64,000 nt of DNA from Natronococcus pandeyae (lineage in GTDB: Archaea > Halobacteriota > Halobacteria > Halobacteriales > Natrialbaceae). Shown here one piece after another: positions 1 through 8,447 of this stretch; position 1 is the stretch's first letter, and each line of letters begins with the position of its first letter. The position numbers and the translations under genes were made by a program. Location of the stretch: assembly GCF_008122205.1 (NCBI RefSeq), contig NZ_PHNJ01000016.1, positions 60,141-124,140 of the forward strand, in the 5' to 3' direction. Under the pieces are notes generated by a model. That model was not told the origin of the DNA and made no database searches. It saw only the letters and a program-made list of their open reading frames with translations.

Positions 1-1171
1 GCTGGTGCTCCGTCCCGTGGCGATTGCGCCGCGAGTGACCGGCGTGGTAGGGTTCGATAGCGCTGCCGCGGTCGGGATTCGTGTAGTACCGACGCCGATC
101 GTGACGGTGTTTCGACGCGCGCTTGACCGAGAGTTCGGCGAGCTTCCTCGAGGGCGTAAACAGCAGCGTCTGTGCGTCGTGGTAGGTCAGGTGCGAGAGG
201 AGTTTCGGCGCCTCGACGGTGGCCGGGACGCGTTCGAGAATGGCGTCTTCGGATTCGTCGGCCTCTGGTTCGTCGGCCTCGATATCGTCCGCTTCGGCGG
301 ACACGTCCGCGGCGTTCCCGCCTCCATCTCGGGCCTGAGGCGGCGGATTCCAGAGCACCAGATCCCGCGGTCCCGTCGGGGAGCCGTCCTCGTCGACGAC
401 GGATACCGGCTCGTCGATCAGGGCGCTCGAGTGCTCGCCGGGGTTGCCGATCGTCGCGCTCGTGAGGACGAACTGCGGGTCGGAATCGTAGTAGTCGAGC
501 ACGCGCTTCAGCCGGCGGACGATCCAGGCGACGTGCATGCCGTGGACGCCGGTGTAGGTGTGGGACTCGTCGATCACGATCAGGTCGCACGCCGCGAAGA
601 ATCGGGCCCAGCGGTCGTGGTCGTGCAGGTACGTGTTCACCCCGGCGAAGTTCGAGATGATGACGTCGGCCTCCTCGCGGATCTGCCGGCGCGTCTCGCC
701 GGGTTCGGTGTCGCCGTCGTAGACGCGCACCGAGATATCGAGTCCGAGCCGGTCGAAGAAGTCGTTCAGCTCTCGCTCCTGGTCGCGCGAGAGCGCCTTC
801 GTCGGGTAGCACACGTACGCCGTCGCGTCCGCGTCTCGAGCGCGCGCCTCGAGGTAGTTTCGGGCGATCTGCAGCGCGTAGACCCGGGTCTTCCCCGAGG
901 AGGTGCTCGTCGCGACGCAGACGTTCTCGTTGCGCTCGAGCGCCGCCAGGGCGTCCGCCTGGTGGGCGTAGAGGGCGTTCTCGAGCGGCCCCGAGAGTTC
1001 GGGTCGGAGCACGTCCTCGTTCGGGACCGTCGCGGCGGCCCGGCCGGGAAGCTCGAGCACGTACCCGTCGCCCTCCTCCCGGTAGCGGGGGTACGTCTCG
1101 ACCAGTTCGTCGCCGGTGATCGGGATGTCGTCGCCGTCGGTTCGCTCGTCCTCGGTTTCGTCGATGCGCAT
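1..1171 (-). CDS. DEAD/DEAH-box helicase, MrfA/YprA-like (3' end cut by window edge)
   Basis: Reading the minus strand from an ATG at 1171 gives an open frame that runs off the left edge. It shows superfamily 2 helicase motifs in order: Q-motif-like region, Walker A ATSTSSGKT, motif Ia around YPTKALSRDQ, Walker B variant LIVIDESH, and motif III LTSAT. The spacing fits the DUF1998-type Hrq1/YprA/MrfA helicases, DNA helicases used in repair; the DUF1998 part would lie outside the window. It starts two bases after the stop of the exonuclease gene, so the two are surely cotranscribed. That context supports the MrfA assignment, which is inference. A general SftH-type helicase is the alternative. 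Confidence 0.85.
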   Translation of the reverse strand, partial: MRIDETEDERTDGDDIPITGDELVETYPRYREEGDGYVLELPGRAAATVPNEDVLRPELSGPLENALYAHQADALAALERNENVCVATSTSSGKTRVYALQIARNYLEARARDADATAYVCYPTKALSRDQERELNDFFDRLGLDISVRVYDGDTEPGETRRQIREEADVIISNFAGVNTYLHDHDRWARFFAACDLIVIDESHTYTGVHGMHVAWIVRRLKRVLDYYDSDPQFVLTSATIGNPGEHSSALIDEPVSVVDEDGSPTGPRDLVLWNPPPQARDGGGNAADVSAEADDIEADEPEADESEDAILERVPATVEAPKLLSHLTYHDAQTLLFTPSRKLAELSVKRASKHRHDRRRYYTNPDRGSAIEPYHAGHSRRNRHGTEHQ

Positions 1172-1173
1172 GC

Positions 1174-2739
1174 TCAGAAATCACCCAGTCCGGTCTGTTC
1201 GCTGTCGGCCGTCGCGCTCGAGGACCGGTTCGAGTCGGCGCTTGAGCCCGCTGGTGGGGTTTCGCTCCCGTTCGCGTCCTGGCACACTCGCGGTGCGTCC
1301 CGGAACCGCTCGTAGACGTGCCACAGCGCCCGGCAGTCGTCCTCGCAGTAGGCCTCGTGGCGGTCCCACTCGAGCGGGTCGCCGGTTCGCATGAACCGCT
1401 GGTAGGCCGCCGCCGTCTGTGCACCGTCGAGGGCGGTGTCCGCGTCCTCGTACCCGAGCGCGTCGGCGACGACCCCGAGTTCGTTCGTCCGGCCGGGGAG
1501 GAGCGCGTTCTCGTCGCCGACCGCCCAGAGGTAGAGGTCGAACTTGGGGATCGACTCCCACTCGTCGGCGTAATAGGGGAGGTGGCGCGCGATGAAGGCC
1601 CCGAGGTGGCGGTAGTCGAACCGCCAGCCGTTCCAGGTGAGCAGCGCCCGGTTGGGATGGACGCCCAGCAGCCAGTCGCAGAACGCCTCGAGCACCGACG
1701 CCGGATCGGCCGGATCGTCGCGCTCGACGAACGCGCGGTAGACGTCCGTCGCGGGGTCGTAGACGCCGATCTGCCAGAGGATCGTCGGCGAGAGGCCATC
1801 GGTCTCTATGTCGAGACACAGCGGTGGCTTCGACCAGTTCTCGCCCGGCAGCGACTCGTCGGTGAGCCGTCGCGGCTCGCCCGTCTCGAGGACGGTCGCG
1901 TGGTGGTGCATCTTGCGAGCGCGGGTCTGACCGACGTTGGGGAGAGCGGTGAGCGTCTCGATCGGCGTCTCGAGCAGCGCTTCTCGAGTCGTCACGCCCT
2001 GCTCAGCGAGTCGGTCGGCCGTCTTCGGACCGATTCCGGAGACCGCCTCGAGTCCGAAGTCGGTTGCCTCGTAGGTGTCGATCGCCGCGACGCCGTCGGG
2101 ATCGCACTCGAGGACGGCGAACGACGCCGATCCGCCGTAGCCTTCGGTGGGACCGCCACCCCGTACTCGGACCGAGACGCAGTCGTCGCCGGCCGGTTCG
2201 CACTCGAGTTCCGGGTCGTGGTCGACGGCGTGGATCGCGCCCGTCTCGCGCTCGAGGTGCCACAACTCGTCGTAGCCGGCCGGGACGCTGCCCGTCAGCA
2301 GGGTCGTCGTCCGGCCGACCGGCAGCGCGGCTGCGAGTTCGGACGCGTGCTCGAGCGTCGTCTCGAGGGCCGTCGGTCGGGTCGTCGTCGTGACGTCGTC
2401 GCAGACGAGCGCGGCGATGTCGGAGTCGCACAGCGTACTCGAGACCGCCTCAGAGGACGCACGAAGTGCGCTCGCTCCCTTGACGGTCGCGATCTCGAGG
2501 CCGTCGGCGATCGGCTGTCGAGAAACGGAATCCCCGCTCGTCTCGAGCGGCGGATGAAACGCCGGCGCGTCGAAAACCCGCCGCACCCGCGCGAACGCCT
2601 GCGGCTCGCGCGAGGGACCGAGCACCCAGACCACGTCGGGCTCGAGAGTCGCCTCGACGTCCCGAAGCGTCTCGAGGGGACGCTCGAGGACGGCGGAAGG
2701 CGGGAGGGCGAGCAGACGGGCGCCGTCGCGACCGGTCAT
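1174..2739 (-). CDS. HhH plus DnaQ/RNase H-like DEDD exonuclease, MrfB/YprB-like
   Basis: The protein has 521 residues from the ATG at 2739. The frame continues upstream, but the MTGRDGARLL start fits a normal N-terminus. The middle carries a helix-hairpin-helix segment (VSGIGPKTADRLAEQG, about residues 230-245). The C-terminal half is an RNase_H_2/YprB domain: DIETDGL gives the first DE pair, WNGWRFDYRHL the second acidic motif, and YCEDDCRALW the last Asp. A 3'-5' exonuclease or structure-specific nuclease is expected. The last 40 residues are Ser/Asp-rich and probably disordered. The helicase follows two bases downstream, as in the Bacillus mrfAB (yprAB) pair but in reversed order. The N-terminal 220 residues are not recognised. 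Confidence 0.82.
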   Translation of the reverse strand: MTGRDGARLLALPPSAVLERPLETLRDVEATLEPDVVWVLGPSREPQAFARVRRVFDAPAFHPPLETSGDSVSRQPIADGLEIATVKGASALRASSEAVSSTLCDSDIAALVCDDVTTTTRPTALETTLEHASELAAALPVGRTTTLLTGSVPAGYDELWHLERETGAIHAVDHDPELECEPAGDDCVSVRVRGGGPTEGYGGSASFAVLECDPDGVAAIDTYEATDFGLEAVSGIGPKTADRLAEQGVTTREALLETPIETLTALPNVGQTRARKMHHHATVLETGEPRRLTDESLPGENWSKPPLCLDIETDGLSPTILWQIGVYDPATDVYRAFVERDDPADPASVLEAFCDWLLGVHPNRALLTWNGWRFDYRHLGAFIARHLPYYADEWESIPKFDLYLWAVGDENALLPGRTNELGVVADALGYEDADTALDGAQTAAAYQRFMRTGDPLEWDRHEAYCEDDCRALWHVYERFRDAPRVCQDANGSETPPAGSSADSNRSSSATADSEQTGLGDF

Positions 2740-2849
2740 TGCTCGTCGAGAGACACGCAGCGACAAAGAGGGTTTGGTCACCGGGGTGAAAGTGAAACGA
2801 TTCGGGTAGTCCGAATCCACTATGTATGGCCGCTTCGAACGGAGCGATA

Positions 2850-3866
2850 ATGCAACAGTATCTCGATCTCGTCGACTCGGTGCTCTCGGGCGGGGCGTAC
2901 AAGCCCAACCGGACCGGCGTCGACACGATTTCGTCGTTCAGCGAGCACTACGAGGTCGACCTCCAGGAGGGGTACCCGCTGCTCACGACGAAAGGGATGG
3001 ACGGCTACCGGTGGAACTCGATGCTGCACGAGGTCTGCTGGTACCTCTCAGGTGAGGAGCACATCCGAACCCTCCGCGAGGAGACGAAGATCTGGGACGC
3101 CTGGGCCGACGACGAGGGGCGGCTCGACACCGCCTACGGTCGGTTCTGGCGCCGATATCCGATCCCCGACGAGGACGGGCAGCTCGAGGGCGAGAGCTGG
3201 CCCGACGCCGCCCACCGGTGGGTCAACCAGGAGGAGGACGGCCGCCGAACGTTCGACCAGCTCCAGTACGTGATCGACACGCTCTCCGATTCGCCGAACT
3301 CCCGGCGGCTCGTCGTCAACGCCTGGCACCCCGCCAACGCGGCCGTCTCGACGCTGCCACCGTGTCACTACTCGTTCGTCTTCAACGTCCAGGGCGACCA
3401 ACTGAACTGTCACCTCACCCAGCGCTCGGGCGACGTCGCGCTCGGGATCCCGTTCAACATCGCCGCGTACGCGCTCCTGACGAAGGTGATCGCCCAGCAG
3501 ACCGGCTTCGAACCGGGGACCTTCGCGCATACGGTCGTCGACTCCCACGTCTACTGCGGCCGCGGGGAGCGCGGCGAGTGGTACGCCGACAACCTCGAGG
3601 AGCTCCAGAGCCGCCTCGCCGACGCTGACGAGCGCGAGGACTACCTCGCGGTCCGCGAGTGGCTCGAGTCCGAAGCCCCCGCCGAGGACGACGGCGACGA
3701 ACGCCTCGATCACGTTCCCGGCCTGCTCGAGCAGCTGTCCCGCGAGCCGCTCGAGCGGCCGACGCTCGAGGTCGCCGACGCCTCGATCGACGACCTCTCC
3801 GCCGAGGATCTCGAGCTTCGAAACTACGACTCCCACGACGGCATCAAATTCGGGGTCGCCGAGTAA
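2850..3866 (+). CDS. thyA: Thymidylate synthase ThyA
   Basis: This is the folate-dependent enzyme that methylates dUMP to dTMP, producing dihydrofolate. Family features are the catalytic Cys in LPPCHYSF, the arginine pair in NSRRLVV, RSGDVALGIPFN for dUMP and folate contact, and the opening MQQYLDLV typical of ThyA. The ATG at 2826 would add eight residues. I prefer 2850 because a TATA-like tract at 2819-2827 then sits about 25 bases upstream, as expected for a leaderless transcript. About 30 extra acidic residues (ADADEREDYL to DDGDERLDH) sit before the C-terminus, a common haloarchaeal expansion. The DHFR gene follows after one base, so product dihydrofolate can be recycled. Confidence 0.95.
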   Translation: MQQYLDLVDSVLSGGAYKPNRTGVDTISSFSEHYEVDLQEGYPLLTTKGMDGYRWNSMLHEVCWYLSGEEHIRTLREETKIWDAWADDEGRLDTAYGRFWRRYPIPDEDGQLEGESWPDAAHRWVNQEEDGRRTFDQLQYVIDTLSDSPNSRRLVVNAWHPANAAVSTLPPCHYSFVFNVQGDQLNCHLTQRSGDVALGIPFNIAAYALLTKVIAQQTGFEPGTFAHTVVDSHVYCGRGERGEWYADNLEELQSRLADADEREDYLAVREWLESEAPAEDDGDERLDHVPGLLEQLSREPLERPTLEVADASIDDLSAEDLELRNYDSHDGIKFGVAE

Positions 3867-3867
3867 C

Positions 3868-4404
3868 ATGACCGACGACCGGGCGGAGCCGACCGAGGCG
3901 CTCGAGACCGACCTCGAACTCGCCGCCATCGTCGCCGTCGCCGAAAACGGCGTCATCGGGAACGACGGTGGGATGCCCTGGCACCTCCCCGAGGACCTGC
4001 AGCACTTCAAGGAGACGACGATGGACCACCCGGTCATCATGGGCCGGGTGACCTACGAGGGGATCCTCGAGGCACTCGGCGAACCGCTCCCGGGCCGGAC
4101 GACGATCGTCCTGACGAGTCGAACGCTCGAGGCGCCCGAGAACGCCGTGGTTGCGGGGAGCCTCGAGGAGGCGCTCGAGGCGGCCGACGAGCGCCACGAC
4201 GGGACCGACACCGCGTTCGTCGCCGGCGGCGCAACCGTCTACGAGCAGTTCATGCCGGCGGTCGACCGCCTGATCGTCACCGAGGTCCACGACGACCCCG
4301 AGGGAGACACGCAGTTCCCGGACTGGGACCGCGAGGCGTGGGCCGAGGTCGAACGAGACGAGCGCGACGGCTTCGCGTTCGTCGAGTACGTCCGCGAGGA
4401 GTGA
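3868..4404 (+). CDS. folA: Dihydrofolate reductase
   Basis: The 178-residue protein reduces dihydrofolate to tetrahydrofolate with NADPH. The substrate segment NGVIGNDGGMPWHLPEDL, the IMGRVTYE helix, the TIVLTSR strand and the FVAGGATVYEQFM nucleotide loop identify the family. It carries an extra acidic N-terminal stretch of about 17 residues. It begins one base after the thyA stop, a pairing known from Haloferax (hdrB beside thyA). The two enzymes regenerate the folate consumed in dTMP synthesis. Confidence 0.95.
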   Translation: MTDDRAEPTEALETDLELAAIVAVAENGVIGNDGGMPWHLPEDLQHFKETTMDHPVIMGRVTYEGILEALGEPLPGRTTIVLTSRTLEAPENAVVAGSLEEALEAADERHDGTDTAFVAGGATVYEQFMPAVDRLIVTEVHDDPEGDTQFPDWDREAWAEVERDERDGFAFVEYVREE

Positions 4405-4411
4405 CCGTCCG

Positions 4412-5260
4412 ATGTCGGAATCGATCGCCGACGCGGTCGCTCGGGCCCTCGAGACCGACGTCACCGGCGTCACCGAACTCGAGGGTGGTCAGATCGGTTC
4501 CGTCTACTGCGTCGACCGCGCCGACGGCCCCGCGGTCGTCGCGAAGGTCGGCGAGACCCCGCTCGAGGTCGAGGCGTTCATGCTCCGAACTCTCGCGGCC
4601 GAGAGCGCACTGCCGGTTCCGGATGTACTTCACGCCGATTCAGACCTGCTGGTCCTCGAGTACGTCGACGGAACGACCGACCACGGACCGGCCGTCGCGC
4701 GGGACGCGGCAGACCACCTCGCTCGGCTGCACGAGAACGGTGCGGACGCGTTCGGGTTCGAGCGCGACACCCTCACCGGCCCCGTCCGGCAGCCGAACCC
4801 GTGGACCGATTCCTGGATCGAGTTCTACCGCGAGCAGCGCCTCGAGCACGTCGCCGAGTTGGCGCTCGAGAGCGGATCGCTGTCGTCGTCAGTCGCCGAG
4901 CGGCTCGAGGCGCTCGCGTCCGATCTCGAGTCGCTGCTCGACGAACCCGCGGCCCCCGCGCTGATCCACGGCGACGTCTGGACTACGAACGTCCTCTCGC
5001 GGGACGGCGAGGTGACCGCGTTTCTCGACCCGGCGACGTACTACGCCCACCCCGAGATCGAACTGGCGTACGTCGACTGGACCGGAACGTTCGGGGAGCC
5101 GTTTTTCGACCGCTACCGCGACCGGCGCGGGATCGACGCGGGCTTCTTCGACCGCCGTCGGTACGTCTACCGGCTGTATCCGCTGCTCGTCCACGTCCAC
5201 CTCTTCGGCGGACGGTACGGTGCGGCCCTCGAGGCGACGCTCGAGGAACTCGGGTACTGA
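4412..5260 (+). CDS. Fructosamine kinase family protein
   Basis: The 282-residue protein has the aminoglycoside phosphotransferase-like kinase fold. The catalytic loop HGDVWTTNVL and metal-binding DPATYYAHPEIELAYVD are diagnostic of fructosamine-3-kinase/ketosamine kinases, and an N-terminal GGQIGSVY resembles the glycine loop. The probable role is phosphorylation of protein-bound ketoamines for deglycation; the substrate is not shown by the sequence. It starts seven bases after the DHFR stop and may be the last gene of the thyA operon. Confidence 0.88.
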   Translation: MSESIADAVARALETDVTGVTELEGGQIGSVYCVDRADGPAVVAKVGETPLEVEAFMLRTLAAESALPVPDVLHADSDLLVLEYVDGTTDHGPAVARDAADHLARLHENGADAFGFERDTLTGPVRQPNPWTDSWIEFYREQRLEHVAELALESGSLSSSVAERLEALASDLESLLDEPAAPALIHGDVWTTNVLSRDGEVTAFLDPATYYAHPEIELAYVDWTGTFGEPFFDRYRDRRGIDAGFFDRRRYVYRLYPLLVHVHLFGGRYGAALEATLEELGY

Positions 5261-5434
5261 CGCGGCGGGACCTGCGGTTCGTGCGGCCGCGGCAGGGGGA
5301 ACATTCGCGAGTCCGTTTTCGAACGTCCAGCGACGGCGCCGGTCGCGTTCAGCCGACGCCTCGAGCTATTGAAACGCCACCGCGGACCGCCAAATATAGG
5401 GAGTATATGTTCTCTAGGGAATATTCTCGAGGGA

Positions 5435-5444
5435 TTCAAATACC
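5435..5444 (+). promoter_or_regulatory. Probable TATA element of acnA
   Basis: TTCAAATACC lies about 20-29 bases before the acnA ATG, consistent with a leaderless haloarchaeal transcript. The preceding 5390-5430 stretch is unusually AT-rich for this window. Confidence 0.45.
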
Positions 5445-5463
5445 GGGGCTTCAGAGTTTTCGT

Positions 5464-8328
5464 ATGGCAACTGATGAGTTCTCGGAGGCCATCCGGGAGT
5501 TCGAACACGACGACGAGACGTACAAGATGGCCGACCTGACGGTTCTCGAGGAGGAGGGGCTCTGTGACCTCGAGAAACTGCCCGTGAGCATCCGGATTCT
5601 GCTCGAGTCCGTGCTCCGGAACGCCGACGGCGACCAGATCGACGCCGATTCGATCCGTGCCGCGGCCTCGTGGGAACCGGACGTTCCGGACGCCGAGGTG
5701 CCGTTTACGGTCTCGCGGGTCGTCCTGCAGGACCTGACCGGCGTTCCCGCAGTGGTGGATCTCGCGGCGCTGCGCTCGGCCGCCGACCGCAAGGGCGTCG
5801 ACCCGACGGTCGTCGAACCCGAAGTCCCCTGTGACCTCGTGATCGACCACAGCGTGCAGGTCGACCACTTCGGCACCGACGACGCCTACGAACAGAACGT
5901 CGAGATCGAGTACGAGCGCAACGAGGAGCGATATCGTGCGATCAAGTGGGCCCAGCAGGCGTTCGACGAGTTCAACGTCGTTCCGCCGGGAACGGGGATC
6001 GTCCACCAGGTCAACCTCGAACACCTCGGCCGCGTCGTCGACGTACGTGAAGTTGACGGCGTCTCCGCGAGTAGCGAGGGACGAAGTCCCTCGGACCGTT
6101 CGAGCGAGCAGAGCTCGCGAGAAGACGAAGCGAGCGGAGGCTCGTCGGACGAGTCCGACGTTGAACAGTGGCTCGTCCCCGACACGCTCGTCGGCACGGA
6201 CAGCCACACCCCCATGATCGGCGGCATCGGCGTCGTCGGCTGGGGTGTCGGCGGGATCGAGGCCGAAGCCGCGCTGCTCGGGCAGCCGATCAACATGTCG
6301 CTACCGGAGGTCGTCGGCGTCCGTCTCTCGGGCGAGCTCCCCGAGGGCGCGACCGCGACGGACCTGGTGCTCCACATCACCGAGAAGCTCCGCAAGGTCG
6401 GCGTCGTCGACAAGTTCGTGGAGTTTTACGGCCCCGGCGTCTCGCAGCTCTCCGTCGCGGATCGGGCGACCATCTCCAACATGGCCCCCGAACAGGGCTC
6501 GACCATCAGCATGTTCCCCGTCGACGAGAAGACCCTCGAGTACCTCGAGCTCACGGGCCGCGATCCCGACCACATCGAACTCGTCCGCGAGTACCTCGAG
6601 GCCCAGGGCCTCTTCGGCGAGCAGGACCCGGAGTACACCGAAACCGTCGAGTTCGATCTCGACGAGGTCGAACCCAGCCTCGCGGGCCACAAGAAGCCCC
6701 ACGACCGCATTCCGATGGGCGATCTGGACGAGCACTTCCCGGACCTGCTCCGCGAGCAGGGCGTCATCGGTGCGGGTGGCGAGCCCGCCATTGGAGATGG
6801 TAGCGGCGCGTCAGCGGCGAACTCGACCGCATCCGGTCCCGGTCTCCCGCTCGACGAGAAAGTTCCCGTCGAACTCGAAGACGGCACCGAGATCGAGATC
6901 GGCCACGGCGACGTCCTCGTCAGCGCCATCACGAGCTGTACGAACACCTCGAACCCGTCCGTGATGGTCGGCGCCGGGCTGCTCGCCCGCAACGCGGCCG
7001 AGCAGGGCCTCGAAGTTCCCGAGTACGTCAAGACGAGCCTCGCACCCGGCAGCCGCGTCGTCACGGAGTACTTAGAGCGTGCCGACCTGCTCGACGACCT
7101 CGAGGAACTGGGCTACCACGTCGTCGGCTACGGCTGTACGACCTGTATCGGCAACTCCGGGCCGCTCCCGGAGCCGATCGAGAACGCCATCGACGAACAC
7201 GACCTCTGGACGACGAGCGTCCTCTCGGGCAACCGCAACTTCGAGGCCCGCATCCACCCGAAGATCCAGGCCAACTACCTCGCCAGCCCGCCGCTGGTCG
7301 TCGCCTACGGCCTCGCGGGCCGGATGGACGTCGACCTCGAGAACGAGCCCCTCGGGACGAACGACGACGGCGAGGAGGTCTACCTCGAGGACGTCTGGCC
7401 GGATCCGGAGGAGATCCGCCAGACCATCCACGACAGCATCTCCCCCGAGATGTTCGAGGAGAAGTACGCCAGCGTCTACGAGGGCGACGAGCGCTGGGGG
7501 GCCCTCGACGCACCGACCGGCGACGTCTACGACTGGGACGACGAGTCGACATACATCCGCGAGCCGCCGTTCTTCCAGGAGTTCCCGCTCGAGAAACCGG
7601 GGGTCGACAACGTCGAGGACGCTCGCGCGCTGCTGACGCTCGGTGACACGGTCACGACCGACCACATCAGCCCCGCCGGCCTCTTCGGCGAGGATCTGCC
7701 TGCCGGCCAGTGGCTCAAAGAACGCGGCGTCGAACCACACGAGTTCAATACCTACGGCTCCCGCCGCGGGAACCACGAGGTCATGATGCGCGGCACGTTC
7801 GCGAACGTCCGCATCGAGAACGAACTGCTCGACGGGAAGGAAGGCGGCTACACGATCCATCACCCGAGTGGCGAAGAGACCACCGTCTTCGACGCGAGCG
7901 AGCGCTACCGCGACGACGACACGCCGCTGATCGTCATGGCCGGCGAGGAGCTCGGCACCGGCTCGAGCCGCGACTGGGCCGCCAAGGGGACCGACCTGCT
8001 CGGGATCCGCGCGACCATCGGCAAGAGCTACGAGCGCATCTACCGGGACAACCTCCTCGGCATGGGCGTCCTGCCGCTTCAGTTCGCCGAGGGCCAGGGC
8101 TGGGAGGAACTCGGCCTCGATGGCGACGAGTACTTCCAGATCGAAGGGCTGGAGGACGGCCTCGAGCCCAGGGCCGAACTCACCGTCAGCGCGGAGAAGG
8201 CTGACGGCGAGACCGTCGAGTTCGACGTGACCGCACAGGTCGACACGCCGATGGCCGTCGAGTACGTCGAGAACGGCGGCGTCCTCCACCTCGTGCTCCG
8301 ACGCCTGCTGCAGGAAGAGACGGCCTAA
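5464..8328 (+). CDS. acnA: Aconitate hydratase AcnA with an in-frame palindromic insertion
   Basis: This is the citrate/isocitrate isomerase of the TCA cycle, a 4Fe-4S enzyme. It has 954 residues from the ATG at 5464; the open frame extends far upstream but only this start has a promoter-like sequence. The cluster cysteines are in SAITSCTNTSNPS and YGCTTCIGNSGPL. The swivelling C-terminal domain shows GTGSSRDWAAKG. A Ser/Glu/Asp-rich stretch of about 35 residues interrupts the usually continuous segment between LGRVV and PDTLVGTDSHTPM, and it is encoded by chained hairpins at 6075-6159. A second variable Gly/Ser/Ala linker lies near residue 445. Function is probably intact because all catalytic motifs remain. 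Confidence 0.96.
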   Translation: MATDEFSEAIREFEHDDETYKMADLTVLEEEGLCDLEKLPVSIRILLESVLRNADGDQIDADSIRAAASWEPDVPDAEVPFTVSRVVLQDLTGVPAVVDLAALRSAADRKGVDPTVVEPEVPCDLVIDHSVQVDHFGTDDAYEQNVEIEYERNEERYRAIKWAQQAFDEFNVVPPGTGIVHQVNLEHLGRVVDVREVDGVSASSEGRSPSDRSSEQSSREDEASGGSSDESDVEQWLVPDTLVGTDSHTPMIGGIGVVGWGVGGIEAEAALLGQPINMSLPEVVGVRLSGELPEGATATDLVLHITEKLRKVGVVDKFVEFYGPGVSQLSVADRATISNMAPEQGSTISMFPVDEKTLEYLELTGRDPDHIELVREYLEAQGLFGEQDPEYTETVEFDLDEVEPSLAGHKKPHDRIPMGDLDEHFPDLLREQGVIGAGGEPAIGDGSGASAANSTASGPGLPLDEKVPVELEDGTEIEIGHGDVLVSAITSCTNTSNPSVMVGAGLLARNAAEQGLEVPEYVKTSLAPGSRVVTEYLERADLLDDLEELGYHVVGYGCTTCIGNSGPLPEPIENAIDEHDLWTTSVLSGNRNFEARIHPKIQANYLASPPLVVAYGLAGRMDVDLENEPLGTNDDGEEVYLEDVWPDPEEIRQTIHDSISPEMFEEKYASVYEGDERWGALDAPTGDVYDWDDESTYIREPPFFQEFPLEKPGVDNVEDARALLTLGDTVTTDHISPAGLFGEDLPAGQWLKERGVEPHEFNTYGSRRGNHEVMMRGTFANVRIENELLDGKEGGYTIHHPSGEETTVFDASERYRDDDTPLIVMAGEELGTGSSRDWAAKGTDLLGIRATIGKSYERIYRDNLLGMGVLPLQFAEGQGWEELGLDGDEYFQIEGLEDGLEPRAELTVSAEKADGETVEFDVTAQVDTPMAVEYVENGGVLHLVLRRLLQEETA
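6075..6159 (+). repeat. Chained-hairpin palindromic element inside acnA
   Basis: Four near-contiguous perfect inverted repeats lie within 85 bases: an 8-base stem at 6075-6082/6086-6093 (loop GAA), a 6-base stem at 6104-6109/6113-6118 (loop AGA), a 5-base stem at 6131-6135/6140-6144 and a 7-base stem at 6144-6150/6153-6159. It is in frame in acnA and encodes a Ser/Glu/Asp-rich segment. The intergenic array at 24022-24173 has the same architecture. Confidence 0.75.
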
Positions 8329-8415
8329 CGGCCCGAAGAGTTGGCGTCCGGCGTCGCCGCAGCCGACGTCGATCTATTGCCAGTTTGGACCGTCCGGTTC
8401 TAGCAACACACACCG

Positions 8416-8427
8416 GACTTTTATTAT
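8416..8427 (+). promoter_or_regulatory. TATA-like promoter of the DUF255 gene
   Basis: The AT tract CTTTTATTATTG lies about 22-32 bases before the ATG at 8448, the expected distance for leaderless transcription. Confidence 0.5.
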
Positions 8428-8447
8428 TGCCGACCGTAGCCGAGGGT

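Noticed and set aside
5..1315. Long plus-strand reading frame (436 codons)
   Set aside because: It is antisense to the helicase and exonuclease genes, whose motifs are clear. High GC leaves open antisense frames.
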